A DNA stretch of 64,000 nt from Akebia trifoliata (Eukaryota > Streptophyta > Magnoliopsida > Ranunculales > Lardizabalaceae). A program made the position numbers and the translations under genes. This document shows positions 32,771 through 45,879 of the stretch, in pieces (position 1 is the first letter of the stretch; every line of letters begins with the position of its first letter). The notes beneath the pieces are model-generated. The model had not been told where the DNA came from, did not search any database, and saw only the letters and a list, made by a program, of their open reading frames with translations. The stretch covers positions 14,928,248-14,992,247 of the forward strand of contig CM030710.1 of the NCBI GenBank assembly GCA_017979445.1, in the 5' to 3' direction.

Positions 32771-34546
32771 TGTAGACACCCCATTTTCGCATCCGCCTGA
32801 TTAATCAACTCGTCAATCCGATTGCAATGATTCCCAATGATGGATGTGTATTCCATTGCTTTATTTTGTTACCAGATGTGTTTCAGAAATCCGGATGAGG
32901 TATCTCGAACTGACAAAATATTAGAAACCACGCTACGCTAGGAAAATACGACCCCAGAAACATAGAAATCATCACCTTGCAGACCAAAAAGAAGTTTCAC
33001 GATGAAAATCACTAAAAATTGACCAAATTACCAAAATACCCCTAACCTCAAAACAACCTTAGAGCCTACGTTACGCTTAGGAAAACTCTCTCGAACACAT
33101 AAAATAACAAATCGGAACCAAATAAATCATTTCACCAATTTTAACAGAATTTGACAAAATTACGAAAATACCCCTCACAAAGTTCACGACCATTTCACAC
33201 AAATTTTTTTTATAAATAACAAAAACTAATATTTCCATTGAATTCCTTACGAAAAATCGATTCTAAAACATCCTAGAACATTAAAAACCGACTTGAAACG
33301 TGAAAAGTCCTCTCCGGGGGCAAAACGGTAATTTCACAATTTTCATAATTAAAAAATTCGAAATTAATAAATAAAACATTAAATAATTAAAGTGAAACAT
33401 TAATGAAATTAATTTAAAATTTTGAACCTAAAAAATCGATCAATCGGGCTCTCAGGCAAAATTGTTGAGGGTTCGTGAGATATTTCTTTAAGAACCCCTC
33501 AATTTGGGGGTCCAAAGAATTAAAGAAATAATGAAAGGGGCCTTCTCCAAAAATTAAAAGTAAATCAAGCAAGACTAAAGTCAAGGTATTAAAGTCAATT
33601 AAGTGAGACTGAAGTCAAAATTAAAGTCAATTAAGCAAGACTGAAGTCAAGAAATTGAAAGTCAATCAATTAAGACTAAAGTCAAAACATTAAAAGTCAA
33701 TCAAATAAGACCAAAAGTCATAATAGAGATCTAATTAAATAATAACTCTATCTAATAGAGTTCTAACTTAAAAATAATTCTACCTAAAACATTTGAATTA
33801 AAACACAATTCTACCTAAAACAATTCTAATTAAAACACAATTCTACCTAAAACAATTTTAACTAAAACACAACTCTAATTAAAAGATCTTTAATTAAACA
33901 CTAACTCTATCCAAATCAACCTTAAAAAAATTCTATAAATAGAGGTGCTCACACCCTATTTTCGTATCAAATCATAAACCCTAAGAGAAGTAGGTCTAGA
34001 AGCTCCCCTAGCCCCCCATAAACCCTAGTTTTGGAGTCTCAACTCCTTAACTAACATCCCTCCTTCAATTTTAGTCTAGAAAACACCCAAAAGTCTTCTA
34101 AAAACACCCCCAAATCCTCAACGAACTTGAAGAGTTTAGATTCAAAAACAAGGAGATACCTTGCCTCGGAGATCCGAAGTCAAATCCGGAAACAGAACGA
34201 AGCAAGGGAGCACGGTACAAGGAGCTTTTTTTGTCAGATCTGAGGGAACCAAGTCCTTGCCATCGGAAAGGTAAATTTTTATTTTTATTTATTTTTTATC
34301 TAGGTTTTAGCAATGTAATTTACTTGGGAATTTAGTAGAGACCGGCTTTGGCCGGGCGGGGTTGGTGCCTAACACCTTCCAATCCCGTAACATGATCCCC
34401 GAATTCAGTTTTTTTTTGGTTTTAGATTAGTTTTTATCCGTTTAGAGTCATTGATCGGTTCCTAGACCGTAATAACTAGGTGGCGACTCCCAAACCTCAA
34501 GGGTTAAAAGCGGATCCGCGCACCCCGCGGATCGAGGGCGCTTTCA
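32771..34546 (+). repeat. RE4 3' LTR (1776 bp)
   Basis: Starts TGTAGACACCCC and ends GGGCGCTTTCA, same ends as the solo LTR 13238-14963. Contains repeats of AAGTCAATTAAG-type and AACACAATTCTACC-type units, TATA box at 33934-33942, GGTGCCTAACACC at 34364-34376, GGTGGCGACTCC at 34479-34490 and a GC-rich GCGGATCCGCG near its end. The last 186 bp recur at 53477-53662. Confidence 0.88.
33934..33942 (+). promoter_or_regulatory. TATA box of RE4 LTR
   Basis: TATAAATAG about 1.16 kb into the LTR, also present in the solo LTR, giving a long U3 and about 600 bp of R/U5. Confidence 0.6.
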
Positions 34547-37158
34547 GGATGCTGTAATACATTGGTGATCAAGAGGCCGGCTTTAACAAGACTCTGAAGA
34601 ATCAAATCAGGAAATGTTTCTTTATAAATAGTGCAAAAAGGTTCGGGTTTTCTATCCTAAGAACTCTTAGGAATTCCTCAATTCCTAAGTTGGGTGTCGA
34701 AGGATTTGATGTTTGATATACTGAGAATAAAAAAATACATCTTAATGTTCAAAATTACGAATATATCAATCTCCATTCATCATTCATGATAAAAAAAAAT
34801 TGTTGAAAACAATCACAATCACCATTGAAAAGCCTAATTATGTGAAGTAGATGAGAAAAATGGGAGTTCAGGTATTTCAAAAATATTACAATACGAGATG
34901 AGGTCAAGAGACTATTAAATGAAGAAAAATTTACTAAATGAATGATTAAGAGACATTTCAAAACTTAAGAACTATTTAAAAAGAAATCCCTTTGCCAGGT
35001 CCTTCAAGTAATTTTTCCTTCAAACTAATGACTTCTCTCTAACCTTGTTCTACTTTTCTAGTGTGATAAAATGAACCTAGCTGTTCTCATTTTCAAATTA
35101 CACAAAAAAAAAAACCCTTAAATTTTGCCTCTTAAAACTACTCATCTTCAAATTCTCCAATCTTTCTAATAAATTTATTTTTAATCTATTTAACCTCTTT
35201 CTTATACCAATAGTTTTAAAACTTATTTTACTCAAGTCTTCTTTTCTAAAATATTAAAATGACCTAAATGCCTTTGAATTTTCTCTCAAAATACTAGTCA
35301 TCTTCAAATTCTTCGACTTATCAGGTAAATATAATTTGCTCTCTACAAGAAAATCCAGGCTTTTACCCTTTGCCCCGGCTAATATCAATAACATGCAAAA
35401 GTAAGGATGTTTGAATTAGTTCTCATACCAATTATTAAATGGATTTCCAAATGCTCGGACTAAGATGGATAGTAAAAAAAAAAAAAAAAGCAGCAATAAA
35501 AAGTAAAATAAGGAGACGATTCTATTTATGAAAGAAGGTGCATATCCATTATATAATTAAATGGGATTTTCCATTCCCAGTTTGTAAATATCAAAAAATG
35601 CATACCCATTTTAGTATTTCCATATGATATAAATTTAACAAATCGGTTGCAAGAAACGATGCATGCACAGATTTCATCGTTATCCATATAAGCAACACCG
35701 TCACTCACTCACTTACTAATTCCAACATCTTTTTTCATATCATATTGAAATTATGCTTATCGTCATATAGATTCTGATTACTGAAATCAGTGGTCCCTAA
35801 AGACTAATAAGGATATTAAAACAAAATAAAAATATTAAAGACATCAGAAGATAAGCCATGTTATCCAATCCACCATTATATTAATTTACTTGCTCCGATC
35901 GAGTTTCTGTCAGGTTGGGGTGGCAGTGGACTTCAAATCTCGCGATACGTGCTAAATAAAATAAGGGGGCGCGCTATTGTCACCCACTTTATTTTAGATC
36001 GCTACACCCACTTACTGTTTTCACCTACTGTACTAGTGGGTGTATGCAGCGAAAGAGCTCTCTCTTACCCCCCACCGATTTGTTTTAAAACATGATAGTA
36101 ACCTATTGAACAGAGCTCCGTCTTACCCTCCTCATCCTTTCAATTTTTTGAAGTCGATTTCACTATCTTCCATTGGTCAAGCTATCCTCTGGACCTCTTG
36201 AGGACCTATTGAACTTTCTCAAAGCCTCCTCAACATCGTCATTTTCGGTTTGAGGCTCTACACATTATAATTTACTTTAAGGCCTCTTCAATCAAGCATG
36301 TAAGTTATAAAAGAGGTCTCATTCGATTAATAAATGGCAGGGCCTTGCTTCACTTGTTTATGAAGGTTCACAAGAACCTTCATTTCTTAGTATAATATAA
36401 AGGATTTTGACACAAACCCGTCAAGCCCATTTATTACAAAATCTCTCTCATATTACATTGACCCTTTGGGGGAATTGTCAAAACTTATAGCAGAGCACAA
36501 TTATTCTTGGAGGAGGGTTGGTGGCGGCGCAGCGGCTCTTGGTCAATAGTTGCCTCTTAGTTCCGCTCATGGCGGAAAATGACCATATGACCATAGAAAC
36601 TCACATATCAACAAATGAACTGAGAGTCAACTAACATCAATTTTTAACACAATATATTAATCATGCAAGTTAAAATCTGGATTTTTGTTAGTTTATTACT
36701 ATACACTTGAAGTGTATGTCACATGTTTGATGAAATGACTATAGGAGGCATTCTAGTAATTTATACATGTAATGATATACGTAAATTTTCTCATTCACTT
36801 TTACATTATTTTTTTAGCAATTTTTACACGTCAAAGATAGACTGCCTCGTATAGGAGGCGTCATGTTACTTTCACCACCACACAACCCACAATTCTAGAG
36901 GCTGAAATGAAGAAGTTGGACCCTCACAACGTGTAGCAGACATGATGGTCGATAGGGAGGGATTTCCTGGTTGTCCCATTGATCCATCGATTCTTCAGAG
37001 TCCACATTGCTTCATATATTTGGGTTGGGGATGTATATATATATATATGTTATAATTAATATTTTTTTTTATAATTTGTGATGGATGAATGTTTTGCAAT
37101 TTTTGTATTATGAATATCTATATATGAAAGAGAAATTTTGTGGTGTGTACAACATATA
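34547..37158. other. Block without recognised genes, first copy
   Basis: AT-rich, no coding block longer than chance, no LTR ends recognised. Contains a long A-run at 35469-35489 and an (AT)n run near 37029-37048. Identical by eye to 53663-56275 over most of its length. Confidence 0.5.
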
Positions 37159-37802
37159 ATGAAAGCAGCTGGCTGGAAATTAAAGGATGAGTCAGAAAAT
37201 GTAAGGAATCAAGTTGACAAGTTGGGTTTGAAGAACGTAGTTCTATAATCTTATAAGTACACGAATAAAAATTTTATTTCGACTTTTGTAGATAGGTGGC
37301 AACCAGAAACAAATACGTTACACCCACCATTTGGAGAAATGACCATCACAATTGATGATGTCAAGCAAATTTTGGGATTACTTTCTAGGTGCAACAATGA
37401 CGACACTCATGTTTTCTGCATATAAAGCCATTGATTTGATCGTCAATGCATTGGGGGTTACAATATCTATGGTTGTCCAAGAGATTGGTGTGATTTCTTT
37501 TGTACAAATGTAGTTGTTACGATCCAAACTCAGTAAAGTTCTCGAAGAAGCTTCAAATGATCAGAAAATTGTGGTGAAAGGGGATATCTCCTCTATATAG
37601 TGGGTTTCAAATTATTCACTGACAAGATTGGTACAAAGGTACAAGTCATGCACTTACAGTTATTGATTGTCTTAGATAAAATAAGTAAATATGCATGAGG
37701 AGCTGGGGTTCTAACATTTCTTTACCATCAATTGGGATATATGACTCAAGATCTGGTGTGAAATAGATTAAAGGGTACCTAACCTTCTTAGAGGTATGTA
37801 TT

Positions 37803-39700
37803 TGTAATGCCCCATATTTTTAAACACGTACCTTGAGAAAATTCATAGGTCAATAAATAGAAGAATTTTTTTAAGTTGAAATTTGTCAAAACCGATTACA
37901 TCATTAGACACACCTTGAAAAATTAATCGAAATAGATTATAAGATCGCGAAAATCGGAGTTCAAAATATAAACTTTTTAATTAAAACAAAACAAATTGAA
38001 TAATGACCGTTACGTCCTTTTAATACTATATATACTAAACCCACAAGAATTTCAGAATTAATCCTCTATTTCCCACTTCTCTTCTTTTAAAACAAAATTC
38101 TAGAGAAATCCTAGCTTCCATCCATCTTCAACCTAGGTTTTCATCTACTTGGAGGATCCGTGCTTTGGCGTAGAAAAGAAAATCACTTAGTTCATCACAA
38201 GGTTCGAGGGGAATCAAAGAAATAGTGTTTCTAACCACATCCGATATGAAGCCTTCGACCAACTTAATTTTCTATGCTCTTCGGATATTTTTTAATGTAA
38301 ATTTAAGAAAATCAAGAAAGTGCAAAATAGAGAAGAAGGAATCAAATTTCATTAGTGGATTCCAACATTGATTAATGCAGGTTCTCACAACACATCTATT
38401 TATATATACGTAGTAAATAAAAATTAAATATATAGTATGGTTATGTGTTTCTTATGTGCCTATCGATAAATAATGTGAGATATTAGATTTTGATGATAAA
38501 TCTTTAGTTGTCGTAATAATGTTTATGTTGAAACTGCATGAAATGTTCTTTTAGAAGATGAAAGTGAAATTGCATAATCATGGACACATTTTGGATTGAT
38601 GAATTGAGTAAGTCAGGACTTAGGTCTTTGGATGAAAGATTCTAAAGGCCCTCGAGGAAAGTTTTGCATTTTGGAATAGAGAGTTTAACCTACTGTTAAA
38701 AAAATCGATGATGATGGTAATGGCAAAGTCGCTAGAAAAATTGGTCATCATTGCATGCATTGATTATTTTTTAATGATGAATCGAGCAAGTTAAGAGTTA
38801 AGTACTTGGGTGAAAGACCCTAAAGGCCCTTGAAAAAGGTTCTACGTTTTGGAACAGAAAGTTTGACCGAACTGTTAGGAAAAATCGATGATGATAGTTA
38901 TGGCCAAGCCGATGGGAAAATTGGTCATCATTGCATGCATTGATTGTTTTCAAATAAAGAGTTTGATTGAGCTATTGGGAAAATCGGTGATGATGGTAAT
39001 TGCCAAACCAATGGAAAAATTGTTCATCATTACCTACATTGATTATTTTAGAATGACTTGATTAATTGATGATAACATGATCATATATATTTTTTATTTG
39101 TATGTATATATGCATAGATGTTAATGTAGCGTTGACTTTCCTATAAGTTTTAACTTATAGGTTCTCTATGAAAAACTTTTCAAATAATGAGCATTGAGAT
39201 TGGAGTTTATTTATTTTTATTTTTTTGTTAGTTGTTTTTTCTCTTTAAGATTCAGATTTTGAATAGTTTTATTTTATTTTATTATATTTGATTTGAATGT
39301 AATAAGTACCCAAATAATATTACTACATTTGCAATTTTGATTGAGTTATAGGATAATGCTCTCCATTTTGAAAAATATTAATTTTTACTTATTTTAATTC
39401 TTTTATTTTAGATATTTAATTGATGAGTCAATGATTCTTATTTCTTCTTATACCCTTAAATTAGGATCTTCAACTCGAGTCATAAATCGGATCAAGGTTT
39501 GAAAATTTTAAGGTGTGAATATTTGAAATTCTATGTTATAGTTGTCTTTATAATTTAGTTCGATTTTTAACTATAGATAAGCGAGTTTGGATATACGAGC
39601 ATTTTATGATTGGTAGACCCACTCCACACCTAGAATACAAGGAGTATAATATTGTTCACTTATGTGCACATGTCTATGTTTTTTCAGTCAATAGTAAAAA
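37803..39700 (+). repeat. LTR-like insertion in the pseudogene intron (boundaries uncertain)
   Basis: Begins TGTAATGCCCC nine bases into the putative intron, has a TATATATA box at 38027-38034 and an untranslated-looking pyrimidine-rich stretch after it, all as expected for an LTR. I could not find a matching end or target duplication, so it may instead be ordinary intron sequence. Confidence 0.35.
38600..39050. repeat. 180-bp tandem repeat, 2.5 units
   Basis: TTGGTCATCATTGCATGCAT at 38741 recurs at 38921, with flanks AATCGATGATGATGG and CTAAAGGCCCTYGA also repeated. A third, shortened unit ends near 39040. Present in the duplicate at +19.12 kb. Confidence 0.8.
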
Positions 39701-40300
39701 ATTTTTTTTACTTTTATTATAGGTTCATTGAGACATGTATAGTAGAAGTAGGGTGCAACATCCATTACTTGAAATATCATTTTACTGTGGTTGTTTGAGA
39801 GTTTTTTATGTCATTAAGCCATACTACCCAAATCGTGTACTTCTATAATTCGATTTCGGTCAATCTTTCCCCGCAACCCCACTCAAACCACTCTGTGCTA
39901 GAAGAGGATCCACAGTAAGTGCTTATAAGGTGTTTTACCAAGTCTTGGACCTAGGACAACTGAAAGAATCACGTGTTATCTCCCAGAAATATGGAAAATC
40001 TGTAAACAACATTCAATGAAGATCTAGATTTAATTAACTGATCCAGGACACACAATCCTCTTTTGCATGGATTAATATTCATGATGAAGAATAGGTAATG
40101 TTTTAATATATTTTTGAATTTTTTGATTTTATGTATTAAAACAATAGTGTGCATTTGACCAACCATGATTTCATGATACTGATGCATCATAGGGACGAAA
40201 CAGTAAGGCTGCTTACATATTCTATTGAGTTGGGTGTTGATTACGACCCAAATATGCTTGTTTGGGTAGGGAACTCCGGTGGCTCAAACAACAACAACGT

Positions 40301-42246
40301 AAGTTGACGCTAAAGATGTTGGAAGTAGCAAAGGAAAAAAAATGGGAAACCAAAAGATGTCATGGAGGAATGTTGTTTTTATTTTTGATGTAAGCCTACT
40401 GAACGAGATTTAAAATTTGTTGATTGGTTTTTTAAAATATTTTGTAACATCAACGTCACCAAATTTATTTACAAAAGGAGTGTGCATTCTATAAATTTCT
40501 TCGTAATTGTATCATGATTACAAAAGTTGTATGCATTTTGAAAAATGACTAGCAAGCCTCCAAAAGACTCAGTCGGGGGAGAATTAAAAGTACTCAAGGC
40601 TCACAAGTCTTCAAAAAATGGCTCAAATGCCAAATAAAATATATAGATCGTAGACCAAATAAATATATTCAAAAAAGTCAAATGCATACATCAATCATTA
40701 AGAATATCTTTTGGAAACTTACAAATGGCAATGTTGGGGCTGATGATAGACTTGAATCGCTCGATTCGATCATAAAAGATTCCTCCTGACCCAAAGTCCT
40801 AATTTCCTGATGTTTTCTCCACATATCGATAATGGTTAGGATTGGGCATTCTTCAAACAAGTATAGTTGGTTAAAATGTTCACCGACATATCTAATAGTA
40901 TTGGTCTTTGTGTTCCATATCGATCGATTATGGTGATCGAAGGGATAAGAATGTGAGACATTGTACTTGAGATATGTGGTCCAAGACTATTGTCATGCCC
41001 CAAAATCCAACATGAATCCCAAAGATTTCTAAGTTAAATCTTAAGGAATGATTCACTATCTTATTCTAATATAACATATAATAATAAAAGACAGATCTTG
41101 TTTAATAGTTATAACGCAACGAAAAGTCTGGTGAGTATTGGGAGTTATCCAACAAAAAGTTTATCATTCTAACAACTAGTTATAGCATGCAATGTATAAT
41201 CATTCTAAAGTTTAAATCATACAGGTTTTGATATAATATAGCATTTGAATAAAGACTAATTGAAACAAAAAATGACATAGATATAATAAGTAACGGTCTA
41301 TTAGTCACATCATGTAAAATGTACTCAACTCATTATGTTTTCAAATCAAAACACTTGTCTATTAACATACAATAAAGAGATACATAGTAGAAACACGATG
41401 GTATAATCAATAAGAGTGTTGAAGAACACACTAATATGAAAGCTCAACACTGCTAATCGATATTTCAAACTCCTTGCAATATGGAATCTCATTGTTCGCA
41501 TATGATTTTTGTGATCGCTTGCTACTATCATAATTGAATAACCATTTATCTAGTTCAAAATTGGCCGTTGAACAAAGTTCAAATATTTGAATCAATTATA
41601 ATTGTCATTTATTTGACGATTATAAACTCTCAGTGCTTACTAAGTAGCATAGGAGAAAACTCCCTGTGTCTAAGCCTATTGAGAGACAATACATGTGAAC
41701 CTCGACCATCTCTACACTATACAACGGTCGTCTTTATACAAATGTTCTCTAGGAAAGAAAATGAGAAATTCCTGAATCTCACGAGCTATACTGCTCTTTA
41801 AGGTATCCCGTACTACCCAAGAGAATAGAACATCAAGTGTTATCCTACATTGACTTGCCGCTTTCAAAAATATTACGATGCATCACTCTTTCTAGGTTTC
41901 TACGACCTTTTTCTAGTATAGAAAAATAATTTTGTTTTGTATGCATATATATAGTTTCTTTATATAGAAAATACAAACAAGGTATGGTAGGGCCTCTCTA
42001 GTGACATCCATCTATTAATTAATTCATCCATCAATCATATCTCACATGATCATGAAAACATGAGACATCCATCCATCTACCTATCTATCATGCACCATGT
42101 GGCATAGCCATTACATACGTCTGGAGGCACTATCCCGTCAATTAGTTGAGAACATAAGTTTTCTCTCTCCATCAATCAATCTATTAATAAAACATTTATA
42201 TTACTATGTATCTACCAACGTACCATATTTTTTAGAAAATGCTTGT
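40301..42246. other. Block without recognised genes between pseudogene and RE5, first copy
   Basis: No convincing coding sequence. A TGTCATGCCCC motif at 40991 resembles an LTR start, but no partner was found. Many ATCCATCTAT-type short repeats lie at 42005-42090. Duplicated at about 59423-61368. Confidence 0.45.
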
Positions 42247-44741
42247 TGTAGACACCCTAATTTGAACGGGCCCTCACTCGAAAGGGCCCAAAAATAATAG
42301 TTTTCCAATAAACTTGGCCAACGGGCCTCGAAAGCCCAAATCACAAAATTTTTGACATTTTCATCAAAACCAAGGCCCTTAAGACCCCCTAAGGGTCTAA
42401 TGGGCCCGCATGAAAAGGATCGACATGCTCCCATCTATCCCGCTCCACTCAAAATATTGATTTTTTGACAAAATTGACCAATGGGCTTCAAAAGCCCAAA
42501 TCACTAAAAAGTGACGTTTTGATCGAACCGAGGCCCCTAAGACCTCCCAATGGTCTAAGGGACCCACTAAAAGGGTGTGACCCATCCTACTTGTGTTTAA
42601 CCTTCACCGCTCTACCCTTGTACCCAAGAATACCCGAATACTCGATAAAATTATCCAACGGGCCTAAAAGGCCCGATTTGCCAACACGTGACATTTTTGA
42701 TCAAATCAATGATTGCAAAAACCTCAAAAAATTAATAAATAAAAAATGTGAACTTGGGATACCTACCCCTCCTCTACTTCCACAGCTCCGCCTCCGAATC
42801 CGCAAACACCATAAGCCCATTCAAAGCCCACAAGCCCTCAACTCCTTCCTAAATTAACTTCTTACATTACCCCTAACCTAAAATTGATCCCATATAACCT
42901 AAACCCTAAAATAAACCCACCCTAAAAAATTCAATCCAAAACAAACTCTATCAAAGACAAAATAACCTACAACCCATCTTAAAACCAAGCCCAATACACT
43001 AAAAGCCTACAAACCACTACTCATATCCAATCCACCTCTAATCCATAACCCATAATCCATCAACCACTACCCACATCAACCAATCATCTCCTTAGCATCA
43101 AAAGAGGACACATGTCATCATCCTCACCCACCTCCCTCATCCAATCACTTACTCCCATCATCATTCTCTAAATAATTCATCTAACCCACATCACTTCTCT
43201 CCAAAATCACCTCAACCCATACCCTACCCTAACCTAACCTATCCCCATTCATCAACCACCCACATCACAACCCATATCCCGCACACCCTAATCTATCCCC
43301 ATTCTCTAACACCATCAACCACCCACATCACAACTCATATCTCTTACACCTCAACCCATTACTTTCCTTTAAAACACTTCAACAAAATCATCTCAACCCA
43401 TACCTCCCATCATCATCACCAAATTAACACACCCCATCACCTCACTCTCTCATCATATTTGCCACATATCTTCATCCCCTTAATCCTCCCAAAAACCAAT
43501 TTACCAACCTCTTACATAACTCATTAACTTAAATCTAAACACCTCACCTCTTCAACCAACCTAACATTCATTCTCCAAACAACTCCCTTACACCCCTATT
43601 CCCCCATCAACCATCACTCATCTCACCCCACCAAACACTCTACCCAAATGGATTTGGGTAAAATCCAAACCATTTGGGTCAAAATATATATTACCCATTT
43701 CCCCTCATTACACAATTACCCTCACTTTCATTCTAAATTTCATACCCTTCACTTCTAAAACCAATGCCATTAGTCATTCTCCTAACCTCTCACCCTATTA
43801 TACCCCCAAACACTCTCCCAACACCTATAAATACCCCTCCGCTCCTTCCAAAAAGGGTTAACCACTATTACCAATTCTCACCAACTCTTATGAAAAAAAA
43901 AATATATCTATTACTCTACTCTTCTCTCAAATTTTCTCATCATCAATCCTTAAAAAAAATACTTTCATATTCTACTAAGAACTTAAGAACTCAAGAAGAC
44001 TCAAAGAAGAAGAAGAAGAAGAAAGAAGAACCAATGTGAGACTTCAAGGTGGGTTCAACAAAACACCCCTCCTCATCTCTCTCTAACCCTCTCCAATTCC
44101 TTCTTATATTATCCCCCTTTTCTCTTTATTTTTATTTTAGTATGCCTTTAGGATGTGATGCTACCCTCCCTTATCTCCGGTAGATTGGACTTCGATCCAA
44201 TTGAAATTATAGGGTTGTAATACCATTTAAAAAAAATAAAACCGATTTTAACTCCTAAAACTGTTTTAAGGCAATTGGAATTCGGATCATTCTCTATCCA
44301 TGAGAATAGGCCCCTATCCATTAGCCAACACACTTCCAAAGTATGTCACGTGAAGGCTAAACTTCTACATGGGTCATATCTTTCGATGAGATGTTCCCTA
44401 TAATCTAAGCCGACATCAAATCCTACTTAGGAAACAAACACACAACACGTGTTTGTTTTTCATATTTTATAATCTAAATGACCGAGTTGAGTTGAGATTA
44501 CCGCCACTTGGCGGGGAGAAAAAGGGTGCCTAACACCTTCCCTTTTCTCCAAACGAGCCGCTTACTTCGAATCTCAAGGTTTGATTAGTACCTTATCCAT
44601 CTTGAGTCACTAAATGCCAAAATGTCATTTTTTCAAAAAATGTACATCGGGTGACCATTCACACCCACTTACAATATGAATGGTGGCGACTCCAATTCTT
44701 AGTAGATGTGGCCATCGTAATCGCAAAACCACTTATCTACA
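42247..44741 (+). repeat. RE5 5' LTR (2495 bp)
   Basis: Starts TGTAGACACCC and ends CTTATCTACA two bases before the primer site. Contains a G-poor, A/C-rich block (about 42880-43800), the TATA box 43826-43833, GGTGCCTAACACC (44525-44537) and GGTGGCGACTCC (44682-44693). Its first 871 bp recur at 61369-62239. Confidence 0.88.
43826..43833 (+). promoter_or_regulatory. TATA box of RE5 LTR
   Basis: TATAAATA in ACACCTATAAATACCCCTCC, a strong plant-type promoter core, 1.58 kb into the LTR. Confidence 0.7.
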
Positions 44742-44743
44742 GC

Positions 44744-44760
44744 TGGCGACTCCGCTGGGG
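44744..44760 (+). other. Primer-binding site of RE5
   Basis: TGGCGACTCCGCTGGGG starts two bases after the LTR. Ogre/Tat elements are known to use a TGGCGACTCC-type site (commonly assigned to tRNA-Arg). Confidence 0.85.
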
Positions 44761-45879
44761 ACCTTGGTTCATCCTTCGTGACGACTCGGTCACTTTGAAA
44801 AAAAAACAAAGATTTTCTATTTACTAACATTGTTTGTTTGTCTTTCATTTGTTCTCTTTTTCCGCATGATCAATTTGTAATATTTATTTACTTTCGCTTC
44901 TTTTATTACATGTTTGTAAGGGTGTCGATGAAAAAGAAATGAAAAATATTGTTGCACGAGCACTTGCGAGCATAACTCACTTCACAAACCACCCCACCCT
45001 CAATACATTTAGCCTCAATGCTTAGTAGTTCTACGGCTTGAGCTCGTTATTTCAAGTGTTGGGGATGAACACATCAAATTCGATCACCAACCAACGATGT
45101 GTGTACTTTGGTATGCATCGAGGTTTGAAGATCGGTAGCCGTGAAATCACCTACTAGCCGCATGCATGTGCCCGATTAGACAACGCTAGGACACAAGTCT
45201 TCTATTTTACATCGACCCCCAAAGCAAAGTTGTATGTGTTTGATGTATTCGGGCGTCGAAGTCCAAGTTGTAAGCCCAAGAAGGCATGTTTGTATAGATC
45301 ATAGGGAGTTTTATTTTCTTATTTTCCCTCACTTAGGTAAAAGGAGGGAAATGTGTTGCATCACTTATAATAAAAAAAAAATAGTGAAGAAGGAAAGCAA
45401 AACATTGGACCAAAGAACCAGTTTTGTGAAATTCTAGAAATTGGAATTCTTTCTGGTCCGTGTCCATAACACGGATTGCCAAAAATGTGCCTCATCCGTA
45501 TTTGAAACACAGTTGAAACAGTGAGCACCTCATCTATGTTTTAAAAACGGTTGAAACAATGAATGTCTCATCTGTGCCCAAAACACGGATAATAGAAAGA
45601 TAATTACATCTGTGCTATTGATACAGACCATAATGAATTCGAGCCCACAGGATGAATACAGTCCATTTTTAAAGGAGCCCACTTACCATTTATCAAACAT
45701 TGAAGGCACCCTTTTAGGAAAATCCCAAATTTTGGAAAAACTAAGTGAAATGGATTTTTGTTAATCAATGTTTTCAACAAAGTACAAAAAATAAAAATAA
45801 GAAAAGAAAAAGAAAAAGAAAAAGAAAAGGAAAAGAGCATGTGGATTTTCCCAAATCAAACCCATTTTGTGAACCGATC

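Larger units (their letters stand above)
29470..34546 (+). mobile_element. RE4: 3' half of a Tat/Ogre-type retrotransposon
   Basis: Starts inside the integrase core and runs through an untranslated 3' region with two hairpin repeat arrays, a polypurine tract and a complete 3' LTR. Everything upstream of the integrase core is lost at the 29469/29470 junction. The LTR ends match those of the solo LTR at 13238-14963. Confidence 0.85.
37159..40300 (+). pseudogene. Plant mobile domain (MAIN-like) pseudogene, first copy
   Basis: Exon-like 37159-37793 reads KAAGWKLKDESENV, GLKNVV, FISTFVDRWQPETNTLHPPF, GEMTITIDDVKQILGLL and, near its end, GAGVLTFLYHQLGYMTQDLV: the signature pattern of the plant mobile domain (MAIN/MAIL proteins and related transposon-captured proteins). 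A GT at 37794 in GAG|GTATGTA and an AG at 39721-39722 after a pyrimidine-rich run could be splice sites. The second block 39723-40300 has VIKPYYPNRVLL, GQSFPATPL, KVFYQVLDL and later LMHHRDETVRLLTYSIELGV. Several in-frame stops (after NVV, after CI, in both blocks) show it is dead. In plants such proteins occur as silencing factors and inside transposons; which ancestor applies is not decidable here. Confidence 0.7.

Noticed and set aside
35985..36050. Inverted repeat ACACCCACT/AGTGGGTGT as a possible MITE or terminator
   Set aside because: Only a 9-bp stem, no terminal repeats or target duplication, single occurrence per block copy.
37159..40300. Functional MAIN-like host gene
   Set aside because: Several in-frame stops in both exon-like blocks, identical in both copies.
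42465..42857. 130-codon plus-strand ORF in the RE5 LTR (also 61586-61978)
   Set aside because: It lies in the U3 of a well-defined LTR, upstream of the TATA box, with no recognisable domain; conservation between the copies reflects the recent duplication.
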